Assembly (NCBI RefSeq): GCF_041449215.1
Contig: NZ_JBGNFV010000001.1
Coordinates: forward strand, 905,001-969,000
From: Roseivirga sp. BDSF3-8
Lineage (GTDB): Bacteria > Bacteroidota > Bacteroidia > Cytophagales > Cyclobacteriaceae
Length of the DNA: 64,000 nt
Reading direction: 5' to 3'
Both the position numbers and the translations under genes were made by a program. The first letter of the stretch is position 1. The number at the start of each line of letters is the position of its first letter. Below the pieces are notes generated by a model that worked only from the letters and a program-made list of their open reading frames with translations, had not been told where the DNA came from and searched no databases. This document shows, in pieces, positions 53,189 through 61,270 of the stretch.

Positions 53189-54880
53189 ATGAAATACTCA
53201 AACCTACTACTGGCAGGCGGCCTTATGCTGGCTGTGGCCTGTCAGTCATCTGAACAAGAAGAACAAGCAAGTGAAAATACTGCTAAGTGGGCAGACTCCA
53301 CAGCAATGCAGGCAATCGATGCGGAGGGCTTTGCGAAGCATATCGAGACGCTGGCCTCGGATGAGTTCGAAGGCCGTATGCCGGGTACGGCGGGTGAGGA
53401 GAAGACGATCAACTACCTGAAGGATGAGTTCCAAAAGCTGGGCCTGGAACCGGGCAACGGGGATAGCTTCTTCCAGGAGGTGCAGATGGTGGAGATCAGC
53501 AGCCAGCCGCAGGGTCCGATGGTGGTAAAAAACGGCGAGGGTGAAAGCGTATCGCTTGACTACCTGAAGGACTATGTGGCGCTGACGCGCCGCGTGCAGG
53601 AGCAGACGAGCCTTGAAAACAGCGAGCTGGTATTTGCGGGCTATGGTGTGGTAGCGCCGGAATATAACTGGAATGACTACGAAGGCCTGGACGTGGAAGG
53701 CAAAACGGTGGTGGTGATGGTAAATGACCCGGGCTTTGCGACGAAGGAGGAGAGCTTGTTTAATGGCGAGGCGATGACTTACTATGGTCGCTGGACGTAC
53801 AAATATGAGGAGGCTGCGCGCCAGGGTGCGGCGGGCCTGCTGATTATTCATGATACGGAGCCTGCGAGCTATCCGTGGTCGGTAGTACGCGGGGGATGGA
53901 GTGGCCCGGCGTTGTACCTGCAGGCGCAGGATAACAATATGAGCCGTGCGAAGGTGGAGGGCTGGATAAGCCTGGAGAGCGCGAAGAAGCTGTTTGCCCT
54001 GGCGGGTATGGATGAATCGCTGATGGAGGAGGCGAGCAAGCCTGGCTTTAAGGCAGTACCTATGGGGGTGACTGCTTCGCTGACGCTGGACAATTCTCTT
54101 AAGGAATCAATATCTAATAATGTGCTGGCGCTGAAGCGGGGTGCTGAGCGTAGGGATGAATACATCATTTATACAGCGCACTGGGACCACCTGGGTATTG
54201 GGGAGCCGGTAGATGGCGACTCTATCTATAATGGAGCGGTGGATAATGCGACGGGTACGGCGGCTCTCCTGGAGCTAGCTGAGGCGTTTACTGAGCTGGA
54301 GGACCCTCAGGGGCGCTCTATCCTTTTCCTGGCGGTAACGGCGGAGGAGCAGGGCTTGCTGGGCTCGGAGTATTATGCGACTAACCCGGTGTACCCGCTG
54401 GATAAGACGGTGGCGGTAATTAATATGGATGCGCTGGGGAACATCGGCAGCACGAAGGACCTGATCGTGGTGGGCTACGGACAGTCTGAACTGGACGACC
54501 TGGCAGAGGCAGCGGCGGCCAAGATGGACATGCACGTGACGCCGGACCAGAATCCTGGTGCGGGGTATTTCTACCGGTCGGACCACTTTAGCTTTGCGAA
54601 AATGGGGGTGCCGGCGCTGTACGCTGAGAGTGGCCACGAATCGCGCGAGCAGGGTGCGGAATGGGGCAAGGCACAGACGGAGACGTATACGTCTGAGCAC
54701 TACCATGGCCCTAGTGACGAGTATGATGCTGAAAGCTGGGACATGGCTGGCATGGTGGAGTACGTGCAGCTTATGTTTGACCTGGGGGTAGAACTGGCGA
54801 ACTCTGGTAACTTCCCGAATTACAAGGAGGGCTCGGAGTTTAAAGCGGCCCGGGACGATATGATGGCGGGCTCGAAATAA
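53189..54880 (+). CDS. M28-family zinc peptidase lipoprotein with PA domain
   Basis: A 563-residue exported aminopeptidase-like protein. The lipobox LAVAC puts the lipidated Cys at 18. An N-terminal segment (about 40-110) precedes a PA insertion (about 130-260). The M28 core has TAHWDHLG (about 329), GAVDNATGTAALLELAEAF (about 350), AEEQGLLGS (about 390), NMDALG and DHFSFAKMGVPALYAESG, giving the two-zinc site. It is probably a surface or periplasmic peptidase for peptide nutrients. Confidence 0.9.
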   Translation: MKYSNLLLAGGLMLAVACQSSEQEEQASENTAKWADSTAMQAIDAEGFAKHIETLASDEFEGRMPGTAGEEKTINYLKDEFQKLGLEPGNGDSFFQEVQMVEISSQPQGPMVVKNGEGESVSLDYLKDYVALTRRVQEQTSLENSELVFAGYGVVAPEYNWNDYEGLDVEGKTVVVMVNDPGFATKEESLFNGEAMTYYGRWTYKYEEAARQGAAGLLIIHDTEPASYPWSVVRGGWSGPALYLQAQDNNMSRAKVEGWISLESAKKLFALAGMDESLMEEASKPGFKAVPMGVTASLTLDNSLKESISNNVLALKRGAERRDEYIIYTAHWDHLGIGEPVDGDSIYNGAVDNATGTAALLELAEAFTELEDPQGRSILFLAVTAEEQGLLGSEYYATNPVYPLDKTVAVINMDALGNIGSTKDLIVVGYGQSELDDLAEAAAAKMDMHVTPDQNPGAGYFYRSDHFSFAKMGVPALYAESGHESREQGAEWGKAQTETYTSEHYHGPSDEYDAESWDMAGMVEYVQLMFDLGVELANSGNFPNYKEGSEFKAARDDMMAGSK

Positions 54881-54902
54881 ATCCCCCAACAGGATAGTGT
54901 AA

Positions 54903-54937
54903 GAGGGTAAACCCGGCATGGGTTTGCCCTTTTTTTG
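54903..54937 (+). terminator. terminator after the M28 peptidase
   Basis: AGGGTAAACCC...GGGTTTGCCCT hairpin followed by seven T. Confidence 0.82.
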
Positions 54938-55106
54938 TAATCAATATAGGTTTTTTATTACCCGCTGATTTTGTTTTGCACGGCTTGGAAAAACCTTTTT
55001 TGGCTATCCGGACCTGCTTGTAAATTTTATAAAAATAAAGCCAGCTAAACCAATTTGGATGCGGCCCACGTTTAGATAATAATGATTACCTAAAATTTTG
55101 ACTTTT

Positions 55107-55286
55107 ATGAAAAAGGGAAAATTAAACCTGATGAAGCTCTCTGTTGAAAGTTTTACCACTTCCAAGAGCCGGACTATCAGAGGAGGATATTCTGAAGACT
55201 GCCTCTCATCTGAATTGCCTTGTGAGCGTTCGCAAAGGGTTTCCGAGTGTATTGACAATACGGTTTGTGTCCCGGACTGGGGCTGA
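55107..55286 (+). CDS. RiPP precursor peptide, single gene 13
   Basis: 59 residues from ATG 55107. Leader MKKGKLNLMKLSVESFTTSK, GG at 26-27 (IRGG), core with cysteines 32, 39, 48 and 54 among Ser and Glu. The leader closely matches the array members. A terminator follows. Confidence 0.78.
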   Translation: MKKGKLNLMKLSVESFTTSKSRTIRGGYSEDCLSSELPCERSQRVSECIDNTVCVPDWG

Positions 55287-55291
55287 TAAAT

Positions 55292-55325
55292 AATAGGCTG
55301 CCTGAAAAGGGCGGCCTTTTTTTTT
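55292..55325 (+). terminator. terminator after precursor 13
   Basis: AGGCTGCC...GGGCGGCCT imperfect hairpin followed by ten T. Confidence 0.65.
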
Positions 55326-55457
55326 ATTTTTAGGTGATTATGGCAACCCTACTGCCAATTCCGGGTTATGTCTGAATTAATATTATCAGCAGCCTTTTGG
55401 GATAGTCTGATTACGATGAATGGCGGGGTTGTATCATAAGTGGGCTAAGAAAGTTGG

Positions 55458-55880
55458 CTATCCGTCGTATCCTATATAGGTCACTTCTTTATTCTTTAAC
55501 TCGACATCGAGTATATGATCCAATACCTGGTCATCGCCTCCTGAAATTATCGCCGAAATACTTCCATCTTGATTAAGCATGATGGTGGCCTTGTATACCT
55601 GAATATTTTGAAACCAGCTATCATCGGCGACTACATCATCATAATAGGGGTCTTTATTATAGGCTTGTATGAGGGTGCTGCTACAGGTGGTTAGCCAACT
55701 GAGATAATTATTGATCTTAGGGAGGTGTTCCTGCAGGTCATCATTCGGGACTTTTATGGTAATGCTTTGGCTCTCAGTGGGAGCATTAAAAATTACTACC
55801 TCTTTATTGATGGTGTATGTGTGAGGAGAAGCCTTATTGAAGTCTGACAGGGTCAGTGGCTTATTCTGTTGATTTTCCAT
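55458..55880 (-). CDS. protein of unknown function between precursor genes
   Basis: A 140-residue acidic soluble protein from ATG 55880 (MENQQNKPLTLSDFNKA). It ends with Asp/Gly-rich ISGGDDQVLDHILDVELKNKEV, reminiscent of small Bacteroidota proteins of the DUF2004/DUF6985 kind that accompany polymorphic toxins, but I cannot assign it firmly. Its position between two precursor singletons makes an immunity-type role worth asking about; that is only context. A longer frame adds 48 unlikely residues. Confidence 0.6.
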   Translation of the reverse strand: MENQQNKPLTLSDFNKASPHTYTINKEVVIFNAPTESQSITIKVPNDDLQEHLPKINNYLSWLTTCSSTLIQAYNKDPYYDDVVADDSWFQNIQVYKATIMLNQDGSISAIISGGDDQVLDHILDVELKNKEVTYIGYDG

Positions 55881-56296
55881 GAGAAGCATGAGGATTGTTA
55901 TGTTAAGATATGTGATCTCATGGGGTGTACAAAGTCTGTTGGCAGAAATACTTTTACTATGATGGGGTATGGCTAGATTAGGGAGGCTGGTGGTTAGCAG
56001 GGATGTATACACGAAAAAGTACAATTTTCTGATGATATTAAAGAAAGGCGCCTCTATTATACTGTTCCTATAGGATACCTATAGGCAAAGCATAGGCATA
56101 CCGAAGTAGTTACGGACTAGTAGCGAAGCAGAGACGAAGCAGTTCAATGTGGATAACTCTGATTTGGGGCTCTCAGGCGGGGGAAGCAATTTAGGGGGAT
56201 ATTTCGAAAGTACAAATGGGGATGGGGGATGAAAATTGGTTTGCTTTTGGAATTTAGATTGCTATTATCTCTTAAACTAAATAATAAAATATACTT
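55881..56296. other. 416-nt gene-free region with paired palindromes
   Basis: No gene. CCTATAGG occurs twice (56068-56075 and 56079-56086), 11 bp apart, an arrangement like an operator. The rest is AT-rich leader DNA of the next precursor gene. Confidence 0.5.
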
Positions 56297-56479
56297 ATGA
56301 AAAGAGAGAAGATTAGTCTTGAAAGCTTAAGCGTCTCAAGTTTTGTAACTAATAATTCAGGAATCAGAATAAAGGGCGGAGCCACAATCGAATGTCCTTA
56401 TCCTGAAACAGACCCTCGGATTTGCTATGATGGTTCAGCCTTGACAAGATGCGATAATTCTCATTGTGTTTGTATGTAA
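56297..56479 (+). CDS. RiPP precursor peptide, single gene 14
   Basis: 60 residues. Leader MKREKISLESLSVSSFVTNN, GG at 27-28 (IKGG), core with five cysteines (33, 43, 52, 57, 59), ending in Cys-Val-Cys-Met. A terminator follows. Confidence 0.78.
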   Translation: MKREKISLESLSVSSFVTNNSGIRIKGGATIECPYPETDPRICYDGSALTRCDNSHCVCM

Positions 56480-56488
56480 AAAGGATAA

Positions 56489-56516
56489 AAAGCACCGGTA
56501 AATTACTGGTGCTTTA
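56489..56516 (+). terminator. terminator after precursor 14
   Basis: AAAGCACCGGTAaattACTGGTGCTTT, a hairpin with a G-T pair and a short T run. Confidence 0.7.
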
Positions 56517-57540
56517 ATATAATATTCAACAGATCCAACCATCCCGACATTAGATATTTAATTACACGATCGGCGCAGAGCAATATTTCCCAACCGGGAT
56601 GCTTCAGGCGGTTGGGTTTCTATCCCGTATATGAGGCCTACTCACCTCATTTGCAAGAGGGGAATAACGGCAGTGCAGCGTTTGGATCAGGATTTTTATT
56701 GATTTGGTGATGGTCAGGATTTTCTTATCGCTATTATTTCTGGTTTTATCCGTATCAATCCAGAAGAGCCACCTCCAAAATTCCTTCTCTGTTTTAGAGA
56801 AGGTGGCCGCGCCTGAAATGATTCACTCGCATCATATGTCTATTTGAAAAACAAATGCCATAGCTCAACCACCGCTCTTTCGCGGAAGGAAGGGTATCTG
56901 GCAGATCGTGGGCTAAATGTACTAGGGGCAATTAGTGTGACTTCGCTCTTTGGTTACATCCCCCGGGGTGTACCCCAGAGTTTAATAGGTACATTCTGCC
57001 CCCGTCCCCTTCGCAGTGAGGCTTCTACGTCTACCCATCATTTGTAGGCCGTAAGGGGGAATAATGGCAGTGCACTGAGGCTACCAGAGAGAATGGCCAA
57101 AAGAAGTACAGCCCTAAGCACACTTCCGGTCACGCACCATCCCCGGGCCTGACCCGTGGGCGCCATGCAATGGGTCCCCATTGCATGGCGCCCATCCTCC
57201 GGCAAAATTGTAGCTATACCCACCACTGCCCCTAGCAGACTGTTGGCTCATTTTAGCTCAGGATTAAATGGATTAAAGGATAGACAGGTTTAGATGTACT
57301 CTTTCTACTGGTTCGAGATTAGCGAAGCGTATCTCGGACCTACCATTTACGTTCAGTTTGTAACTGAACAGTCTTGCAGACCGCGCTCCCAAGAGAGGCT
57401 AACGGTCGTTTAAGGCACTGCTGCTAGTGTAAACAGACTTCGGATCACCAACCTACTGCAAGTTTTAGTCCAATCCTTTCTGGACGAGCAGGCCGCTTGA
57501 ACTAAGTGGAGTTAGTATGCTTGCGCCAAACGGGGCTAAT
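56517..57540. other. about 1 kb of gene-free, repeat-rich DNA
   Basis: No credible gene on either strand. AATAACGGCAGTGCA at 56664 nearly recurs as AATAATGGCAGTGCA at 57060. It contains a 17-bp perfect hairpin (57158-57193), an inverted repeat GTTCAGTTtgtAACTGAAC near 57351, and GAGATtagcgaagcgtATCTC near 57315. It probably holds remnants of repeats or mobile DNA next to the restriction-modification island. Confidence 0.6.
57158..57193. repeat. 17-bp perfect inverted repeat with 2-nt loop
   Basis: GGGCGCCATGCAATGGG-TC-CCCATTGCATGGCGCCC. GC-rich in an AT-rich setting. No T run, so not a plain terminator. Confidence 0.85.
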
Positions 57541-58764
57541 TTAGTTTGAATTCTTTTCGAAGTCATCAGTTTTTTTAAAATGACTATTTAACTTCTCTTT
57601 GGTGAGAAGGTCTAATGATTTAATTATTTCTACATTAGAATTTATCCCAAATAACCTTCTCACACCTGCTTCTCTCGTTTGAATAACAATTTTTAAATCA
57701 TAGCCCTTTCCTCTTGATGCCTTTTCAATTTTTTCTATGCTATCATCCAAGGAATCATGTTTTCCTTGAATTTTGATAGGTACAGGCTTGCCGTCTATTT
57801 GTTCTTTTAAAAAACCATCGATCCCAGAATTTCTTTGGACTGGAACAGCTCCTATAGTCTGTAATATTGCTAAGTCTTTTTCAGACTTTTCAATATAGCT
57901 TTCCTCCCCATTTTTCAATAAATTAGATTGGGTAATAACCATATCATCCAGTCTGCATTTTGCAAGTTCGACAGCATCACAAGATTGGTCTATACCTAAA
58001 TAATTTCTATTTAGGTTTTTCGCAGAAACACAGGTAGTTCCACTCCCACAAAAAGGATCGACAACTAAGTCACCTTCGTCAGTTACAAGTTCAATAATTC
58101 GATTTAACAATAATACTGGCTTTTGAGTTGGATAGCCTGTTCTTTCTTTTGCTTTAGGGTTTAAATATGGAATTTCCCAAACATCGGATAGCGGAACTCC
58201 TCTTTTTTCTTTACCCAATACTATGTTACCTTGGCTATCTCTTTTATAAACAGACTTGCCAAATTTATCACGTTCTCTATCCTGTAGTATTTGATCAATA
58301 TTTGTGGTTGGGGAATAGTTTGTAAAAATAGGATTAAATTTAAAGTTATTAGTTTTAGAATAAAAGAAGATTATTTGATGAGAATTTAGTAATCCTTTTT
58401 TTGAATTAGACCATCTTCTATATGTCCATACTATTTCACTTTGAAAGTTATTATGACCAAAAACTTTATCTAGGATTACTCTTATATGATGAGAAGCAGT
58501 TTTATCGCAATGTAGAAAAACGCTACCTGTTGGTTTAAGAACTCGCTTTGATTGAACTAAAACATTTTCAATAAGACTTAAGTATTCTTCGAGGGAATTG
58601 AATTTATCGTCAAACTTATAGAGTTTATCCTTTCCTTTTCTAAGTGAATGGGTTTTTTGCGTAAAGAACGGTGGGTCAAAATAAATCAAATCTATGAGAC
58701 TTTCTTCAAAATTTGCAAGGCTTTGTACACTGTCACCTTTAATAATTTTATTCAACTCCATCAA
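57541..58764 (-). CDS. type II DNA methyltransferase (beta class, ApaLI-like partner)
   Basis: Site-specific amino-methyltransferase, 407 residues. DPPF (30-33) precedes the SAM motif DPFCGSGTT (236-244), the beta-class order. YPTQKP (211-216) is also typical. The C-terminal third (about 300-407, with GVDGFLKEQ-like and KVIQTREAGVR segments) may be a target-recognition or extra domain. It overlaps the endonuclease gene by 4 nt (ATGA). The AT-rich sequence relative to its surroundings suggests transfer. Confidence 0.88.
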   Translation of the reverse strand: MMELNKIIKGDSVQSLANFEESLIDLIYFDPPFFTQKTHSLRKGKDKLYKFDDKFNSLEEYLSLIENVLVQSKRVLKPTGSVFLHCDKTASHHIRVILDKVFGHNNFQSEIVWTYRRWSNSKKGLLNSHQIIFFYSKTNNFKFNPIFTNYSPTTNIDQILQDRERDKFGKSVYKRDSQGNIVLGKEKRGVPLSDVWEIPYLNPKAKERTGYPTQKPVLLLNRIIELVTDEGDLVVDPFCGSGTTCVSAKNLNRNYLGIDQSCDAVELAKCRLDDMVITQSNLLKNGEESYIEKSEKDLAILQTIGAVPVQRNSGIDGFLKEQIDGKPVPIKIQGKHDSLDDSIEKIEKASRGKGYDLKIVIQTREAGVRRLFGINSNVEIIKSLDLLTKEKLNSHFKKTDDFEKNSN

Positions 58765-59432
58765 TCTTTCCTTTTATCTTTAACCTCATTTTCTATTTGT
58801 TGAGTTAATTTTGATTCATTTTCATTTGCTATCTCAATTAAAATCTGTTTTAAGTCTACTCCACAATAATTTTTAAGATAGTCCCATGCTTCATCTCCTG
58901 CATAGTATTCTCCTTCGACACCGGTATAAAGTGTTTTTAAAGTTTCTTGAATTCGAATCGCTTGTTGTCTTTGGGGATAATAAAACATAACTCGGATTGG
59001 TGTATATCCATGGCCTTTTATTACCTTAACTCTCGTATGCTCTTTTGTAATATGATCGCCATCCGTAGTGGCATCCCTCCATTTCACCTCAATAGCGTCA
59101 TTGCCATTTAAAAAATCAATTTCAAATGTTTTAGGCCTTTTGCCCAAGGTATTTTCTATTTTTGTCTTTATCCCATCAGGGTATTTAAAATTAAAGCACA
59201 AAGTTGCCGCTTCTTCTAAAAACGATCCTGCATATTTATACAAAAATCGACCCGTATTTTGGTAAATATCTATTAGTTCACCCTCCTCTACAGTGATTCC
59301 TAGTACTCTGTAAATAAGATAATGAGAGTTGTCATCACCTTTCATTTCTTCTTTCCGCCTAGCGATTTTATCACCAAGATTTGCAGAATACCTCTCGGCT
59401 AATTTTTTTATCTTGTCCTTCAAAATATCCAT
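58761..59432 (-). CDS. ApaLI-like type II restriction endonuclease
   Basis: A 223-residue protein matching the ApaLI endonuclease family as I know it: NDAIEVKWRDATTDGDHITKEH-like segment (about 111-132) contains the catalytic Asp112 and Glu115-x-Lys117 of a PD-(D/E)xK nuclease. ApaLI cuts GTGCAC; the actual site here is inferred, not shown. It is translated just ahead of its methyltransferase. At least five GTGCAC sites occur in this window, which would need protection if the pair is active. Confidence 0.85.
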   Translation of the reverse strand: MDILKDKIKKLAERYSANLGDKIARRKEEMKGDDNSHYLIYRVLGITVEEGELIDIYQNTGRFLYKYAGSFLEEAATLCFNFKYPDGIKTKIENTLGKRPKTFEIDFLNGNDAIEVKWRDATTDGDHITKEHTRVKVIKGHGYTPIRVMFYYPQRQQAIRIQETLKTLYTGVEGEYYAGDEAWDYLKNYCGVDLKQILIEIANENESKLTQQIENEVKDKRKD

Positions 59433-59809
59433 GTAACAAAGTTAAATTTTTAGATTATTCAATGCTACAGGAAAATCAGGTTTATACCCTACCCCCAGCG
59501 TGAGGGATAGAGCGGCATGTCTGAGCCACATGCCGACGAAGGAGGTGCGGGGCGAGTAGCGAAAGCCCGGCCTGGATGCTGATAAGCAGACAGGACACGC
59601 CCAAAAATCAAAAACGCATCACTCGGCTTCAAAGCCAAACGCACCATATTCATTCCACCACACCAAAACGCATCACACCCCACCCCTAAAACAAAAAACC
59701 CACCCTGCACGCGCGGGGTGGGTTTTTATCAATCACTAACCTCAGTTGGGTGAGGAGGTTGCTTATTAGACTTGCTTCAATTAGGGTCTTTACACTCCTA
59801 TTTGGGCTG
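59433..59809. other. 377-nt gene-free region
   Basis: Separates the restriction-modification pair from the efflux operon. It contains the operon terminator (59694-59728) and AAGCAGACAGGACACGCCC (59583), nearly identical to a segment near 36248. A 73-codon minus-strand frame has no support. Confidence 0.55.
59694..59728 (-). terminator. terminator of the RND efflux operon
   Basis: AAACCCACC...GGTGGGTTT hairpin with T run on the minus strand (and on the plus strand, so bidirectional). Confidence 0.75.
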
Positions 59810-61270
59810 CTACTGGGTGGACTGTCTGGTCCAGCCGCCGCCGAGGGCCTGGTAGATGGTGACGATGGCGGTGAGCTGGCGCTTTTTGAGCTCTATGAGT
59901 TGGAACTTGGACTCGAGGGCGTCGCGCTGGGTCATGAGGACTTCCATGTAGTCGGCGCGGGTGGACCGGAAGAGGTCGTTGCTGATGTCGATGGAGGTGT
60001 TGAGGACCTGTACCTGCTGCTGCTTGAGGTCGTAGCTCTGCGCGAGGTTGTCTATGGCGGAGAGCTGGTTTACGACTTCGATGTAGGCGCGGAGGATGGT
60101 CTGCTCGTAGTCGATGACGGCCTGCAGTTGGCGGGCGTTGGCGTTGCGGTACCCGGCTTTGATGGCGTTCCGGTTTACGAGTGGGGCAACGAGGTCACCG
60201 GCGAGTGAGTAGAGCATGCTTTCGGGGGTGCGGAGGAGGTAGCTGGGGTTAAAGGCCTGGTAGCCAACACCGGCAGTGATGCCGAGGCTGGGGTAGAACT
60301 GTGCCCTTGCGACCTTTACATCGAGCTTGGCGGCTTCAAGTTCGAGCTCGGCCTGGCGTATGTCGGGGCGGTTCTGCAGTAGTTGTGCAGGTATACCGGC
60401 GTGTACTGCGGGAGGGGTGAGGTTGTTGAAGTCCTGGCTGCTGCGCTGCACGGGCTGTGGAAAGCGGCCTACGAGGAAGTTGATGTGGTTTTCGGCCTCT
60501 ATGATTTCCTGCTGTATGTCGTACTGCAGGCCTTGAATGTTGAGCAACTGGGCTTCGAATCGCTTGACGGCGAGCTCGGTGGCTCGGGTGGCTTGCTTCT
60601 GGTAGCGTACGATCTGGAGGACGTTGCGGGTGATGCGGATGTTCTGTTGTATGATGGCAAGCTCACTGTCGAGGGCGAGCAGTTGGTAATAGGCATCGGC
60701 TATTTCTGCGACGAGGTTGGTGACCATGAAGTTACGGCCTTCGAGGCTTGCGAGGTATTCCATGGTGGCGGCTTTTTTGGCGTTGCGGAGCTTACGCCAG
60801 ATGTCTACTTCCCAGGTGGCGAAGGCGCCTATCATAAAATCGGGTAGGGGCTCGGGCATCTCCATGCCGGGCATCTCTTTGCCTGGCTCTATGTGGGTGG
60901 TGGCCTCCATGGCACCGAGGGGGGTGTAGCGGGCGCGCTTTTCTACACCGCTACGGGCCCCGAGGGTGACGGAGGGGAGGTACTCGCCTTTGCGTGCGCT
61001 TATGTCATTTTTGTATATCTGTAGCTGCTGTAGGGTAATGTGGAGCTCCTGGTTATTGCTGAGGGCGCTGTCTATGAGGGCATGCAAATAGGGGTCTGCA
61101 AAATATTCCTTCCAGTTTATGCGTGCGGTATTGGTGGTGTCCTGAGGGCCGTGGTAGGCGGCAGGTACATGGGTATTGGCACTACGGTTGGTGATGGAGG
61201 GCACGGAGCAGGCGGTAAACATGAGTATTACCGCGAGCACGCCCAGTGCTTTATACATATATGTTTTCAT
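59810..61270 (-). CDS. RND efflux outer-membrane lipoprotein (OprM/NodT type)
   Basis: Outer-membrane channel of a tripartite efflux pump. It has 486 residues with lipobox MFTAC (Cys21) and two copies of the outer-membrane efflux fold: first around 60-240 (WKEYFADPYLHALIDSALSNNQEL), second around 280-475 (NRPDIRQAELELEAAKLDVKVARAQFYPSL). The start overlaps the pump gene end by 20 nt (8 nt if Met5 is used). Substrate unknown. Confidence 0.92.
   Translation of the reverse strand: MKTYMYKALGVLAVILMFTACSVPSITNRSANTHVPAAYHGPQDTTNTARINWKEYFADPYLHALIDSALSNNQELHITLQQLQIYKNDISARKGEYLPSVTLGARSGVEKRARYTPLGAMEATTHIEPGKEMPGMEMPEPLPDFMIGAFATWEVDIWRKLRNAKKAATMEYLASLEGRNFMVTNLVAEIADAYYQLLALDSELAIIQQNIRITRNVLQIVRYQKQATRATELAVKRFEAQLLNIQGLQYDIQQEIIEAENHINFLVGRFPQPVQRSSQDFNNLTPPAVHAGIPAQLLQNRPDIRQAELELEAAKLDVKVARAQFYPSLGITAGVGYQAFNPSYLLRTPESMLYSLAGDLVAPLVNRNAIKAGYRNANARQLQAVIDYEQTILRAYIEVVNQLSAIDNLAQSYDLKQQQVQVLNTSIDISNDLFRSTRADYMEVLMTQRDALESKFQLIELKKRQLTAIVTIYQALGGGWTRQSTQ

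Noticed and set aside
53246-54919. Long antisense frames opposite the M28 peptidase
   Set aside because: They are Arg/His/Leu-rich shadows of a GC-rich real gene.
59489-59710. 73-codon minus-strand gene before the efflux operon terminator
   Set aside because: No homology or signal, overlaps the terminator and a short dispersed repeat.
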